From: Sphingobium sp. V4
GTDB taxonomy: Bacteria > Pseudomonadota > Alphaproteobacteria > Sphingomonadales > Sphingomonadaceae
DNA length: 64,000 bases
Assembly (NCBI RefSeq): GCF_029590555.1
Contig: NZ_CP081002.1
Span: forward strand, 1 to 64,000
Reading direction: 5' to 3'
Shown here one piece after another: positions 18,122-26,924 of the stretch. Under the pieces are notes generated by a model. The model had not been told where the DNA came from, ran no database searches, and saw only the letters and a list, made by a program, of their open reading frames with translations. Positions within the stretch are counted from its first letter, which is position 1. Every line of letters begins with the position of its first letter. A program made the translations under genes and the position numbers.

Positions 18122-18151
18122 TCTGGATATTTTTTGATCCAAACAATCGAA
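18114..18151 (+). promoter_or_regulatory. Nod-box-like LysR site upstream of the flavin monooxygenase
   Basis: ATC-N9-GAT at 18114-18128 and ATC-N9-GAA at 18137-18151. The second half contains ATCCAAACAATCGA, nearly the conserved 3' half of the rhizobial nod box (ATCNAAACAATCRATTTT, from memory). It overlaps the last codons of the lysR gene and ends 59 bp before the TTG start at 18210. ATC-N9-GAT is the published NodD recognition core. Confidence 0.65.
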
Positions 18152-18209
18152 TTTTGAAATTTTCCTGACTGTCTAAGATTGCTTCCGGAACAAGAGTCGG
18201 GAGCGGAAC

Positions 18210-19325
18210 TTGGAAGCGCTGAATATTCTCGTGATTGGGGGCGGCATTGGCGGATTGACCGCTGGCATCGCGTTGCGCGCGAAGGGCCATGATGTCGACG
18301 TCATCGAGCGTGACCCAGACTGGTCTGTCTACGGGGTCGGAATCATACAGCAGTCGAACGTCGTGCGCGCCATGGCCGAACTTGGCCTTCTGGACGATTA
18401 TCTGTCTGCGGGCGTGGGTTTCGACGCGGTGGAGATATTTCTTCCAGACGGCAATATGGTCGCGCGAGTGCCATCGCCCAGGCTGGTAGAGGGCAGGCCC
18501 GCCAATGTGGGGATTGGTCGCCGCGCGCTGCACAAAGTGCTTGGGGACAGAGTTTTGGCCAGTGGCGCCAGCGTAAGGCTGGGCCTGACAGCCGAAACGA
18601 TAGAGGATGATGGCGAGGGTGTGACCGTCCGCTTTTCCGATGGTGGTTCGGGACGCTATGATCTTCTTGTTGGCGCTGATGGCGTGTATTCGCAGACTCG
18701 CTCTGGCGTTCTGCCGGACGCGCCGGCGCCGCAGTTTACCGGTCAGGCCGTATGGCGCTACAATTTCCCTCGTCCGGCAGGCCTGGATGCCTTGCAGGTT
18801 TATAATGGTCCGACGGGCGTCGGATTGGTGCCCATCTCCGATAGCTTGATGTACATGTATGTGACCACTCCGGAACCGGGCAATCCCCGCTATCCCAAGG
18901 AGGGTTTGGCTGCTGCCATGCGTGGCAAGCTAGCGCGGACGGCGCCGGCGATCCGTGCGCTGGCGGAGCAGATCACCGATGATGAAGAGGTGGTCTATCG
19001 CCCGCTTGAAGGGCTGCTGGTCGACGGGCCGTGGCACCAGGGGCGAGTGGTTCTGTTGGGCGACGCGGTGCATGCCACGACGCCGCATCTGGGGCAGGGC
19101 GCGGGCATGGCGATAGAGGATAGCCTGGTGCTGGCCGATGAACTGTCGCGCCATGACGATATGGAGACGGCCCTGACGGCCTACCGCGACCGGCGTTTCC
19201 AGCGCTGCGCGTATATCGTGCGTGAAAGTCTTGCGATCTGCCATGGCCAGATCGGTCGGGGGCCGCCGGTCGACAACGCAAAGGCCACCCATGCCATGTT
19301 CGAGATCGTCGCGCAGCCGATCTGA
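18210..19325 (+). CDS. FAD-dependent aromatic monooxygenase
   Basis: A 371-aa class A flavoprotein hydroxylase. The Rossmann GxGxxG lies at residues 8-15 (VIGGGIGG), the NAD(P)H/FAD DG motif in DLLVGADGVYSQTR, and the GD motif in VVLLGDAVHATTPHLGQGAGMAIEDS. The family hydroxylates activated aromatic rings, typically giving a catechol or hydroquinone for ring cleavage. The start is TTG at 18210 with GGGAGCGGA upstream; no closer ATG keeps the Rossmann strand. It is the first gene of a tight five-gene operon (next gene 32 bp away) and is probably induced through the nod-box-like site. In the naringenin (fde) pathway of Herbaspirillum a monooxygenase of this class opens degradation; equivalence here is inference. 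Confidence 0.88.
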   Translation: MEALNILVIGGGIGGLTAGIALRAKGHDVDVIERDPDWSVYGVGIIQQSNVVRAMAELGLLDDYLSAGVGFDAVEIFLPDGNMVARVPSPRLVEGRPANVGIGRRALHKVLGDRVLASGASVRLGLTAETIEDDGEGVTVRFSDGGSGRYDLLVGADGVYSQTRSGVLPDAPAPQFTGQAVWRYNFPRPAGLDALQVYNGPTGVGLVPISDSLMYMYVTTPEPGNPRYPKEGLAAAMRGKLARTAPAIRALAEQITDDEEVVYRPLEGLLVDGPWHQGRVVLLGDAVHATTPHLGQGAGMAIEDSLVLADELSRHDDMETALTAYRDRRFQRCAYIVRESLAICHGQIGRGPPVDNAKATHAMFEIVAQPI

Positions 19326-19357
19326 GGCGCGCACAATTTTCACGGGAGTTTGCTATC

Positions 19358-20260
19358 ATGAGCCGTGTCACGGAAATTCGTTATGTGGGCTATGCCGTTC
19401 CTGACCTGGAGGCCGAACGCGCTTTTTATGCCGAACAGTGGAAGCTGGTGGAGGCTGGAGAGACGGAGGGCATGGTGCATTTCGCCGCTGATGGGGGCGA
19501 CGAGTTGTATGTCGTGCGGCTGCGCGCGGGGGTAGAGAAGCGTATCGACGTGATCGCGCTGGCCGCAGACAGCCGAGCCGATGTCGATGCATTGCATGAC
19601 AGGGTCGCGGCCTCCGGCGCGCGCATCATCTTTGCGCCCAGGGATCTGACGACGCTGGGTCGCGGCTATGGTTTTCGCTTCTTCTCGCCCGATGGCCTGA
19701 GCTTCGAGATTTCGAGCGATGTCGCCCGCCGCGAACCGCGTGATCTCTCCCGCTGGGAAGGCGTGCCGCAGAAGATCAGCCATATCGTCCTGCATTCGCC
19801 CGATCATCAGGCGCTGGTGGCCTGGTTCTGCGATGTGCTGGGCTTCAAGGTCAGCGATTGGCTTGGCGATTTCATGTGCTTTCTGCGCTGCAATGCGGCG
19901 CATCATCGCATCGCCATCCTGCCCGGACCGCCCTGCCTCAACCATGTCGCCTATGACATGCTTTCCCTCGACGACATGATGGTTGGCATCAACCGCCTCC
20001 GCCAGAAGGGTACCGATATTCGCTGGGGACCGGGACGGCACACGGCCGGTAACAACACGTTCAGCTATTTCACCACCCCCGCCGGCTTCGCGGTCGAATA
20101 TACGTCCGAACTGGAGCATGTGGACTTCGACGCCCACGAGGCGAAGGTCCATGTGCCGGGGCCGAAGGTGATGGATCAGTGGGGCATCGGCGTGGGCGGT
20201 CCACAGACCATGCCGCATCCAGAGGCCGACGCAGGCCTGTTCCAGGCAGTGGACGCGTAA
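19358..20260 (+). CDS. Type I extradiol (VOC-fold) ring-cleavage dioxygenase
   Basis: A 300-aa two-domain vicinal-oxygen-chelate protein. The N-terminal module (EIRYVGYAVPDLEAERAFYAEQW) is structural, and the C-terminal module carries the Fe(II) triad H142 (KISHIVLHSPD), H196 (CLNHVAYD) and E247 (GFAVEYTSE). That triad is diagnostic of type I extradiol dioxygenases, which open catechols next to the diol and use O2. The substrate is presumably the catechol made by the preceding monooxygenase. The next gene begins 3 bp after the stop, so translation is likely coupled. A glyoxalase-type activity is less likely given the family length and neighbours. Confidence 0.9.
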   Translation: MSRVTEIRYVGYAVPDLEAERAFYAEQWKLVEAGETEGMVHFAADGGDELYVVRLRAGVEKRIDVIALAADSRADVDALHDRVAASGARIIFAPRDLTTLGRGYGFRFFSPDGLSFEISSDVARREPRDLSRWEGVPQKISHIVLHSPDHQALVAWFCDVLGFKVSDWLGDFMCFLRCNAAHHRIAILPGPPCLNHVAYDMLSLDDMMVGINRLRQKGTDIRWGPGRHTAGNNTFSYFTTPAGFAVEYTSELEHVDFDAHEAKVHVPGPKVMDQWGIGVGGPQTMPHPEADAGLFQAVDA

Positions 20261-20263
20261 GCC

Positions 20264-21421
20264 ATGGCTCTGTTCGAATATTTTCCCAACTATATCTGGA
20301 ACCTGTCGGTCGCGATCGCGATGGAGAGTGGCGGGCAGATCGGCGAGATCATCGACATGTGCCAGCCGATCCGGGACGCGGCGGCCAATGGCGCCGACGC
20401 GGGCACACCGATGTTCATGAAGGCGTGGGTGGCGATGGGGGACAAGCTGCTCGACCTTGCCGCCGAGGACGAGGCGAAAGGCCGCGCCTTCTCCGCCTCC
20501 AACAAGCTGGAACGCGCTTCGCTCTACCTCTTCACCGCCGAACGGATGCAGGGGCATGGAGCGCCGGGCCGCAAGGAAAGCTATGCCAAGGCGCGCGCAG
20601 CGTTCGATCGCTCGACCCAGCTTGGCAGGATCAACCGCGAGCGGGTCGAGATCCCGCTTGAGGCGGGCACCATGCCGGCCCTCTTCACGCGCGCGTCCGG
20701 CGAAGGGCGCAAGCCCGTCGTCGTCTTCTGCAACGGCCTCGATAGCTGCAAGGAACTGCTCTACTGGACGCGCCTTCCACAAGAGCTGGCGCGGCGCGGC
20801 ATTTCGACCCTCTGCGTCGATCAGCCCGGCTCGGGCGAAGCGCTGCGGCTTCAGCATCTGCCCGTCGATCCGCATAGCGAAAGCTGGGCGAGCAAGGCGG
20901 TGGACTGGCTGGAACAGCAGACTGAAGTCGATCCACAGGCGATCGGCATGACCGGCATTTCGCTGGGCGGCCATTTCGCGCCCCGCGCAGTCGCCTATGA
21001 ACCGCGCTTCGCCAGCGGCGCGGTGTGGGGCGCCAATCACAACTGGCGCGAAGTGCAGGACAAGCGCATGGCGCGCGAAGGTGAGAACCCGGTGCCGCAC
21101 TATTGGGCGCATGTCCACTGGGCGTTCGGCGCGCGCGACCAGGAGGATTTCCTCGCCAGGTCGCAAGCGATGAACCTGAACGGCCATATGGACCGGATCA
21201 AGGTGCCCTTCCTCGTTACCCATGGCGCCAGCGACCGGCAGATCAGTGTCGCCTATGCTGATGATCTATACGACCAGTTGGTCAACTCGCCGCGGCGCGA
21301 GAAGGTCATCTTCACACCCCGCGAAGGCGGCGTCGAGCATGTCGGCGCGGACAATATGGCCTATGGTCGCGATCTGATCTCGGACTGGTTCGCCGAAACG
21401 CTCGGAGGTAAGACCGCATGA
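20264..21421 (+). CDS. Alpha/beta hydrolase of the dihydroxypseudooxynicotine-hydrolase type
   Basis: 385 aa with a helical N-terminal domain of about 130 residues (YFPNYIWNLSVAIAMESGGQIGE...) followed by an alpha/beta fold. Apparent triad: S233 (GMTGISLGGHFAP), D324 (THGASDRQ) and H359 (GGVEHVGAD). The N-terminal helical domain plus this core is seen in 2,6-dihydroxypseudooxynicotine hydrolase, a C-C bond hydrolase, and related DUF1100 proteins. Positioned right after an extradiol dioxygenase, it most likely cleaves a C-C bond of the ring-fission product. Its stop overlaps the next start by ATGA. Confidence 0.85.
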   Translation: MALFEYFPNYIWNLSVAIAMESGGQIGEIIDMCQPIRDAAANGADAGTPMFMKAWVAMGDKLLDLAAEDEAKGRAFSASNKLERASLYLFTAERMQGHGAPGRKESYAKARAAFDRSTQLGRINRERVEIPLEAGTMPALFTRASGEGRKPVVVFCNGLDSCKELLYWTRLPQELARRGISTLCVDQPGSGEALRLQHLPVDPHSESWASKAVDWLEQQTEVDPQAIGMTGISLGGHFAPRAVAYEPRFASGAVWGANHNWREVQDKRMAREGENPVPHYWAHVHWAFGARDQEDFLARSQAMNLNGHMDRIKVPFLVTHGASDRQISVAYADDLYDQLVNSPRREKVIFTPREGGVEHVGADNMAYGRDLISDWFAETLGGKTA

Positions 21422-22197
21422 CCCGTCGCTTCGTCGATCTGTCGATCACGCTCGACAATGACGTCGTGTCCGATCCGCCCTTCATGCGGCCCAAGATCAG
21501 CTATGAGACGCATCAGGACACCGTGAAGGAGTTGCAGCATTTCTTCCCCGGCGTGACCGCCGAGCAAACGCCGGGCGGGGAGGGCTTTGCGGCGGCGGAA
21601 TGGGTGACGCTTACCACGCATAATGGTACGCATCTGGACGCGCCCTGGCATTTCTCACCGACCATGGATGGGGGGCAGCGGGCGATCACGATCGATGAGG
21701 TGCCGCTGGACTGGTGCTTCCGTCCGGGCGTCAAACTGGACTTCCGCCATTTCCCCGACGGCTATGTCGTGACGGCGGCGGATGTGGAGGCGGAACTGCA
21801 GCGTATCGGCCATGACCTGCAACCGCTCGACATCGTGCTGGTGAATACCGCGGCGGGCAAGGCGCTGGGGCGGGCGGACTTTGTCAATGTCGGCTGCGGC
21901 ATGGGATATGAGGCGACGATGTACCTCACCACCCGCGGTATCCGGGTGACCGGCACCGACGCCTGGAGTTGGGATGCGCCGTTCAGCTACACGGCGGAGA
22001 AGGTGAAGGAGACCGGGGACACCTCGCTCATCTGGGAAGGGCATAAGGCGGGGCGCGACATCGGCTATTGCCACCTGGAGAAGCTGCACAATCTCGAAGC
22101 GCTGCCGGGCAATGGCTTCACCGTCAGCTGCTTTCCCCACAAGATCAAGGGCGCTTCAGCCGGCTGGACCCGCGCCGTCGCCATCTTCGAGGAGTAG
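21418..22197 (+). CDS. Cyclase-family (kynurenine-formamidase-like) metal hydrolase
   Basis: 259 aa with the family signature HxGTHxDxPxH at residues 68-78 (HNGTHLDAPWH), which binds two metal ions in kynurenine formamidase and isatin hydrolase. Further conserved parts are the N-terminal RFVDLSITLDNDV and the C-terminal FTVSCFPHKIKGASAGWTRAVAIF. The family opens lactone- or amide-like rings; here it may hydrolyse a lactone intermediate of the ring-cleavage route. It overlaps the upstream hydrolase by 4 bp and sits 2 bp before the FAA hydrolase gene, so it is firmly in the operon. The exact substrate cannot be read from sequence. Confidence 0.88.
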   Translation: MTRRFVDLSITLDNDVVSDPPFMRPKISYETHQDTVKELQHFFPGVTAEQTPGGEGFAAAEWVTLTTHNGTHLDAPWHFSPTMDGGQRAITIDEVPLDWCFRPGVKLDFRHFPDGYVVTAADVEAELQRIGHDLQPLDIVLVNTAAGKALGRADFVNVGCGMGYEATMYLTTRGIRVTGTDAWSWDAPFSYTAEKVKETGDTSLIWEGHKAGRDIGYCHLEKLHNLEALPGNGFTVSCFPHKIKGASAGWTRAVAIFEE

Positions 22198-22199
22198 CC

Positions 22200-23159
22200 A
22201 TGCGCCTTGCCACGCTCGCCAATGGCCAGCCTGATGGCTGTCTCGTCGTCGTCTCGCGCGATGCACAGCATTGCCTGCCGGCCGCCAGGATCGGCGCCAC
22301 GCTGCAACAGGCGATCGAACAATGGGAGCGAGTCGAACCCGCGCTTCGCGCGCTGGCCGAGCGGCTGGAGCGGGGTGAGGGCGAGCCGCTCGACCAGGAT
22401 CGCCTGCTTGCCCCGCTGCCGCGCGCCTGGCAATGGCTCGACGGGTCGGCCTTCCCACAGCATGGCGAACTGATGCAGAAGGCGTTCGACCTACCGCCGA
22501 TCGAGACGGATCGGCCGCTGATGTATCAGGGTCTTTCAGACCGTTTCCTGGCTGGTCGCGCCGATGTGGCGCTCCCCAGCGAAGCGGACGGGATCGATTT
22601 CGAGGGTGAATTCGGCATCATCACCGACGCCGTGCCGATGGGGACGCCCGCCGACGCGGCGCTTGCTCATGTGAAACTCGTCATCCTCATCAACGACTGG
22701 TCGCTGCGCACGATCGCGCCGATCGAGATGAAGACCGGCTTCGGCTGGGTCCAGGCCAAGCCTGCCTGCTCGGTCGCCCCCTTCGCCGTGACACCCGACG
22801 AACTGGGCGACGCGTGGGACGATGGCCGGGTCCATCTGCCGCTGGAAGTTACCGTGAACGGCCAGTGGTTCGGCCAACCCCATGGGCGAGAGATGCAGTT
22901 TGGTTTCCACGACCTCATCGCCCATGCAGCGCGTACCCGCGATCTGGTCGCCGGTACGATCATCGGGTCGGGCACCGTATCCAATGCCGACTATCGCACG
23001 GTCGGCTCGTCCTGCCTGTCCGAACGGCGCGCGATCGAGATGATCGCCGGCGGCAAGCCGGAAACGCCGTTCCTCAGCTTTGGCGACCGGGTCCGGATGA
23101 AGGCCCTGAACGGCCCATTCGGCACTATCGAACAAAGGGTCGTCCCGAACAGGAACTGA
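22200..23159 (+). CDS. Fumarylacetoacetate-hydrolase-family protein
   Basis: 319 aa from the ATG at 22200 (MRLATLANGQPDG); the frame is open further upstream but that part lies inside the preceding gene. The FAH fold shows the metal ligands in IDFEGEFGIITD (ExE) and downstream conserved ILINDWSLR, GFGWVQAKPACSVAPFAVTPDEL and GTIIGSGTVSN. The family catalyses hydrolysis of acyl-pyruvates, hydration of dienoates or decarboxylation, usually the late steps of meta-cleavage or homogentisate-like routes. It closes the five-gene operon and would release central-metabolism products. Confidence 0.88.
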   Translation: MRLATLANGQPDGCLVVVSRDAQHCLPAARIGATLQQAIEQWERVEPALRALAERLERGEGEPLDQDRLLAPLPRAWQWLDGSAFPQHGELMQKAFDLPPIETDRPLMYQGLSDRFLAGRADVALPSEADGIDFEGEFGIITDAVPMGTPADAALAHVKLVILINDWSLRTIAPIEMKTGFGWVQAKPACSVAPFAVTPDELGDAWDDGRVHLPLEVTVNGQWFGQPHGREMQFGFHDLIAHAARTRDLVAGTIIGSGTVSNADYRTVGSSCLSERRAIEMIAGGKPETPFLSFGDRVRMKALNGPFGTIEQRVVPNRN

Positions 23160-23472
23160 TCCGGCTTTCAGCGGATTGCCGCGAAATGTTCATCGACCGG
23201 AAAACTGGCTGTTGTCCGATGCCTGAAGAAATCGCACATCCGGGCCTTCCACGGTTTTGACGCGCCTGCCAAGGCTGGCACAGGATCCCCACCTTCCGTG
23301 TGCATCGGGGCAACGATGGCCAACTCTTGATCATCAAGGCAGAGGTCATCAAGCCAAGCCGTGCATCGATCATGCGCGCATTTGGTTTGGACCGATTTTC
23401 GCCCAGCGCCTATCTCCCTCCATATGAACACCGGGCGGGATGGAGCCCGTCCAGGAGAGGAGATTTCTAGAC
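23160..23472. other. Intergenic region before kdgD
   Basis: 313 bp without a supportable gene. It holds a palindrome CTTGATCATCAAG (23326-23338), and TCATCAAG recurs 14 bp further on (23345-23352). These may be regulator half-sites for the kdgD promoter. A strong purine-rich SD (AGGAGAGGAG) lies just upstream of 23473. No intrinsic terminator for the preceding operon was found. Confidence 0.4.
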
Positions 23473-24393
23473 ATGAGCCATTTTAGCCCCACTGATCTGG
23501 CGCGCCAACTGGGCCAGGGGCTGCTGTCCTTTCCGGTCACCCATTTCGATGCGCAAGGCGCATTTCTGGAAGGCCCCTATCGCGAGCATTGCGGATGGAT
23601 GCTGGGCCATGAGTTGACCGGCTTGTTCGCTGCGGGCGGCACCGGCGAATTCTTCTCCCTGACCCCCGACGAGGTGGCAAAGGTCGTCGCCGCGGCGGTA
23701 GCCGAAACCAACGGTCGTATCCCGGTGATTTCCGGCTGCGGCTACGGCACGGCCATCGCCACCGGTATTGCCCGTGACGCTGAAACGGCAGGCGCCGACG
23801 GTGTGCTTCTGCTCCCGCCCTATCTGATGCACGCCAAGCAGGAGGGGCTGGCCGCGCATATCGAGGCCGTTTGCCGCGCCACGGGTCTGGGTGTCATCGT
23901 CTACAATCGCGACAATGCCATCGTGAACGACGAAACCCTTGCGCGCCTGTGTGATCGCAACCCCAACCTCGTCGGCTTCAAGGACGGCGTGGGCGACATC
24001 GAACTCATGACCCGCATCTATGCCCGCATGGGTGACCGGCTGACCTATATTGGCGGCCTGCCCACGGCGGAAACCTTCGCGACCCCCTATCTGACCATGG
24101 GCGTCACCACGTACAGTTCGGCCATCTTCAATTTCATGCCGGAATGGGCGCTGGCCTTTTACAAGGCGGTGCGCGCGGGCGATCAGGCCAAGGTTATGGA
24201 AGGACTGCGCAATTTCGTCCTCCCCTATATTGCGTTGCGCAACCGGGGCAGCGGCTATGCCGTTTCCATCGTCAAGGCTGGGATGCGCGTCATTGGACGC
24301 GATGCCGGGCCGGTTCGTTCGCCGCTCACGGACCTGTCGGCGGCGGAGGAAGCGGACCTGCGCACCCTGATCGAACGCGCAACGTCGGTCTGA
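23473..24393 (+). CDS. kdgD: 5-dehydro-4-deoxyglucarate dehydratase
   Basis: A 306-aa member of the DapA/NAL superfamily with the KdgD-specific pattern: [28 protein letters not shown] (residues 51-67), LLLPPYL, VIVYNRD (Tyr144), and [13 protein letters not shown] with the Schiff-base Lys170; near the end, [10 protein letters not shown] and [10 protein letters not shown]. It converts 5-keto-4-deoxy-D-glucarate to 2,5-dioxopentanoate with loss of water and CO2 in the oxidative glucarate/galactarate/galacturonate route. ATG 23473 is chosen over an upstream in-frame start because the SD AGGAGAGGAG lies before it. A LysR gene follows, and a hexarate-type MFS transporter lies 4 kb on, matching a sugar-acid pathway fed by pectin enzymes. 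Confidence 0.93.
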   Translation: MSHFSPTDLARQLGQGLLSFPVTHFDAQGAFLEGPYREHCGWMLGHELTGLFAAGGTGEFFSLTPDEVAKVVAAAVAETNGRIPVISGCGYGTAIATGIARDAETAGADGVLLLPPYLMHAKQEGLAAHIEAVCRATGLGVIVYNRDNAIVNDETLARLCDRNPNLVGFKDGVGDIELMTRIYARMGDRLTYIGGLPTAETFATPYLTMGVTTYSSAIFNFMPEWALAFYKAVRAGDQAKVMEGLRNFVLPYIALRNRGSGYAVSIVKAGMRVIGRDAGPVRSPLTDLSAAEEADLRTLIERATSV

Positions 24394-24434
24394 TCGGGCG
24401 ACGTGACTAGGGCGGCAAGCACGGATAGTCTGGC

Positions 24435-25325
24435 ATGATGTTTGAACTCAGCCAGCTCCGTTGCTTCGTCGCCGCCGCCGAAGAACTGCACTTCGGCCGT
24501 GCCGCCCAGCGGCTCAACATGACCCAGTCGCCCTTGAGCCGCCAGATCCAGTTGCTCGAACGCATATTGGATGTCCAGCTGCTCGAACGGACCAGCCGCC
24601 AGGTGAGCCTTACCCCTGCTGGGGGCGTGTTCCTGATCGAGGCTCGCCGGATCGTCCGACTGGCCGATAGCGCAGCGCTTTCGGCGCGCCGTGTGGCGAA
24701 GGGGGATGCCGGGCGCGTCGCTATCGGCTTCACGGCGGTGTCGGGCTATAATATCGTCCCCCGTATCGTCGCGCAGGCGCGGGCCGTTCTCCCCAATATT
24801 GAGCTGGAACTGCGCGAGATGGTATCGGGCGATCAGGTCGATGCGCTGCTGACGGGCCTCGTCGACATCGGCTTCGTTCGCCCGCCGGTCAACCGGCACG
24901 AATTCGACAGCGCCTGCGTGCTCCACGAGCCGCTGTTTGTCGCCTTGCCCCCCGGCGATCCGCGCAAGGCGATGGCAGCGCTGGCTCCCGAAGATTTCGA
25001 CGGTCAGCCGCTCATCATGTATTCTCGGCAAGGCGCGGCCTATTTCCACAACATGCTGGAAAACCTCTTCAATGAGGCGCAGGCCGCACCGCTCTACATC
25101 CAGCATGTGACGCAGATTCATTCGATGCTGGGACTCGTTCACGCAGGCGTCGCCGCTGCCATCGTGCCCGAAAGCGCAACCGGCCTGCATATGAACGACG
25201 TCCATTTCCGGCGCCTGATGACACCGCAGGAAAAGCCGGTCGAACTGCATATGGCCTGGCGGCGCGACAATGCAAATCCGGCGCTTCCCGCCATGCGCCA
25301 ACTATGCACGGAGATCACCGCGTGA
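24435..25325 (+). CDS. LysR-family regulator of the sugar-acid block
   Basis: 296 aa. The wHTH is in residues 1-65 (ELSQLRCFVAAAEELHFGRAAQRLNMTQSPLSRQI), of the BenM/CatR-like LysR class, and an effector-binding domain follows (GRVAIGFTAVSGYNIVPRIV; DVDIGFVRPP-like LVDIGFVRPPV). It begins 41 bp after kdgD and overlaps the next gene by GTGA, so it is embedded in the same transcript. Probable role: sugar-acid-responsive control of kdgD, the esterase and the transporter. GGCATGAT at its start (24432) resembles repeats in the MFS/TonB promoter at 30.2 kb. Confidence 0.87.
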   Translation: MMFELSQLRCFVAAAEELHFGRAAQRLNMTQSPLSRQIQLLERILDVQLLERTSRQVSLTPAGGVFLIEARRIVRLADSAALSARRVAKGDAGRVAIGFTAVSGYNIVPRIVAQARAVLPNIELELREMVSGDQVDALLTGLVDIGFVRPPVNRHEFDSACVLHEPLFVALPPGDPRKAMAALAPEDFDGQPLIMYSRQGAAYFHNMLENLFNEAQAAPLYIQHVTQIHSMLGLVHAGVAAAIVPESATGLHMNDVHFRRLMTPQEKPVELHMAWRRDNANPALPAMRQLCTEITA

Positions 25326-26878
25326 CGCAAATTGGCCGCCGGACCCTTCTCGCCGGGATGGCGGCCACACCGATAGTCTGTTCGGCGCGGACATTCCCGC
25401 GCGCAAGCCCGATCGCGGTAACGCGTCATGGACAGGTGCGTGGCACGATCGAAAACGATGTCCTGGTCTTTCGCGGCGTCCGCTATGGCGCAGACACATC
25501 TGCGGCACGCTTTCGTCGCGCCGACCCGCCCCGAGCTTGGGAGGGCGTTGTCGACGCCACAGGCTATGGCCCGGCGGCACCGCAGAGCAAACCGACCGAA
25601 GCGACATCCGAGGATTGTCTGTTCCTCAATATCTGGACGCCTGCGCTGGATCGCGGAAAGCGCCCTGTCATGGTCTATCTCCACGGCGGCGCACACGCCC
25701 ATGGCTCGGGCAGCGACCCGCTTTATGATGGTGGAAATCTGGCGCGGCGCGGCGATGTGGTGGTGGTCACGCTCAACCATCGGCTGGCGGCGATGGGCTA
25801 TGCCTATCTCGCCCAGCTTGGCGGGCCGGCGGAATCGGGAAATGTCGGCAATCTCGACATCATCCTCGCTCTCCAATGGGTGCGCGACAATATCGCGACT
25901 TTCGGGGGCAACCCCGATCGCGTCATGATCTTCGGGCAGTCTGGCGGCGGGGCGAAGGTCGTGACCCTGATGGCAATGGCCGAAGCGCGCCCGCTCTTCC
26001 ACTCCGCCGCTACGATGAGCGGCCAGCATGTCACCGCCGCCGGCCCGATGCACGCAACCGTCCGCGCCAGGGCGTGGATGGAAAGGGCAGGCGCGCCCGA
26101 TGTGGCGGCGCTGATGCGGATGCCGATCGAAAAGCTGGTGGAGGCCATGGCAACCCCTGATCCGCTGGAGGGGCGGGGCGAGATCAGCTTCACCTCGACG
26201 CTCGATCATGTCGTGCTGGGAAGGCATCCATTCTTTCCCGATGCTCCCCGCGAAGCGGCGCATATCCCGCTGATCGTCGGCAACACCCATGACGAGACCG
26301 CGCTCTGGATCGAAAAGACCCTGCGCGCTGGCGATACGACCTGGGAAAATCTGCCCGAACGATTGGTGCGCGAGACCGTGAAGGATCTCGCGCCGGACCA
26401 TGTCATCCGGCGCTATCGCCAACTTTATCCCGACCGCAGTCCCGGCCAGATCCTGCTCGCCGCCTCGACGGCCGGGCGGTCCTGGCCCGGCCACCTCATC
26501 CAGGCCGAGGAGCGCGCCCGCATCGGCGCGCCGACATGGATGTACCAGTTGGACTTTCCTTGCCCGGACGCAGGCGGGATATTGGGAGCATTTCATACAC
26601 TCGACATTCCGCTGGTGTTCGACAATGTCGGCGCGCAGGGCGCGCGCACAGGCACCGGCCCCGACCCGCGTCGGCTGGCCGGGCAGATGGCTGACGCCTT
26701 CGTCGCCCTGGCGCGGACCGGCACTCCATGCCATCGCGGGATGCCCGACTGGCCGCAGTTCATCCTTGAGCAGCGTGCGACGATGATCTTCGATCGGAAT
26801 GTGCGGGTCGAAAATGATCCGCGCCGGGAAGAACGGCTGCTGTTCGCCGTTGCCCCCTATATCAAGCCGGGCGGCTGA
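25322..26878 (+). CDS. Secreted type-B carboxylesterase
   Basis: 518 aa from GTG 25322, overlapping the LysR stop as GTGA; an ATG at 25304 in the same frame is possible. A twin-arginine signal (GRRTLLAGMAATPIVCSA) implies Tat export. Para-nitrobenzyl-esterase/carboxylesterase fold: SEDCLFLNIWTP, the oxyanion HGGAHAHGSG, nucleophile S207 in GQSGGG (canonical GESAGG), DET acid region, and the His in AFHTLDIPLVFDN. It may de-esterify plant-derived esters (acetyl, methyl or feruloyl) before uptake; the substrate is inferred from context only. Confidence 0.88.
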   Translation: MTQIGRRTLLAGMAATPIVCSARTFPRASPIAVTRHGQVRGTIENDVLVFRGVRYGADTSAARFRRADPPRAWEGVVDATGYGPAAPQSKPTEATSEDCLFLNIWTPALDRGKRPVMVYLHGGAHAHGSGSDPLYDGGNLARRGDVVVVTLNHRLAAMGYAYLAQLGGPAESGNVGNLDIILALQWVRDNIATFGGNPDRVMIFGQSGGGAKVVTLMAMAEARPLFHSAATMSGQHVTAAGPMHATVRARAWMERAGAPDVAALMRMPIEKLVEAMATPDPLEGRGEISFTSTLDHVVLGRHPFFPDAPREAAHIPLIVGNTHDETALWIEKTLRAGDTTWENLPERLVRETVKDLAPDHVIRRYRQLYPDRSPGQILLAASTAGRSWPGHLIQAEERARIGAPTWMYQLDFPCPDAGGILGAFHTLDIPLVFDNVGAQGARTGTGPDPRRLAGQMADAFVALARTGTPCHRGMPDWPQFILEQRATMIFDRNVRVENDPRREERLLFAVAPYIKPGG

Positions 26879-26924
26879 ACCTTTCCATCTTCCCGGCCGT
26901 TCGATCGGGTCGGGATCGGCCCTT

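Noticed and set aside
17216..18151. A true nodulation (nod) locus
   Set aside because: No nodABC-type genes are present; the NodD-like protein and boxes flank catabolic and uptake genes.
25304..25607. Separate small gene overlapping the carboxylesterase start
   Set aside because: Short frames here lack similarity to anything and lie within the LysR/esterase overlap.
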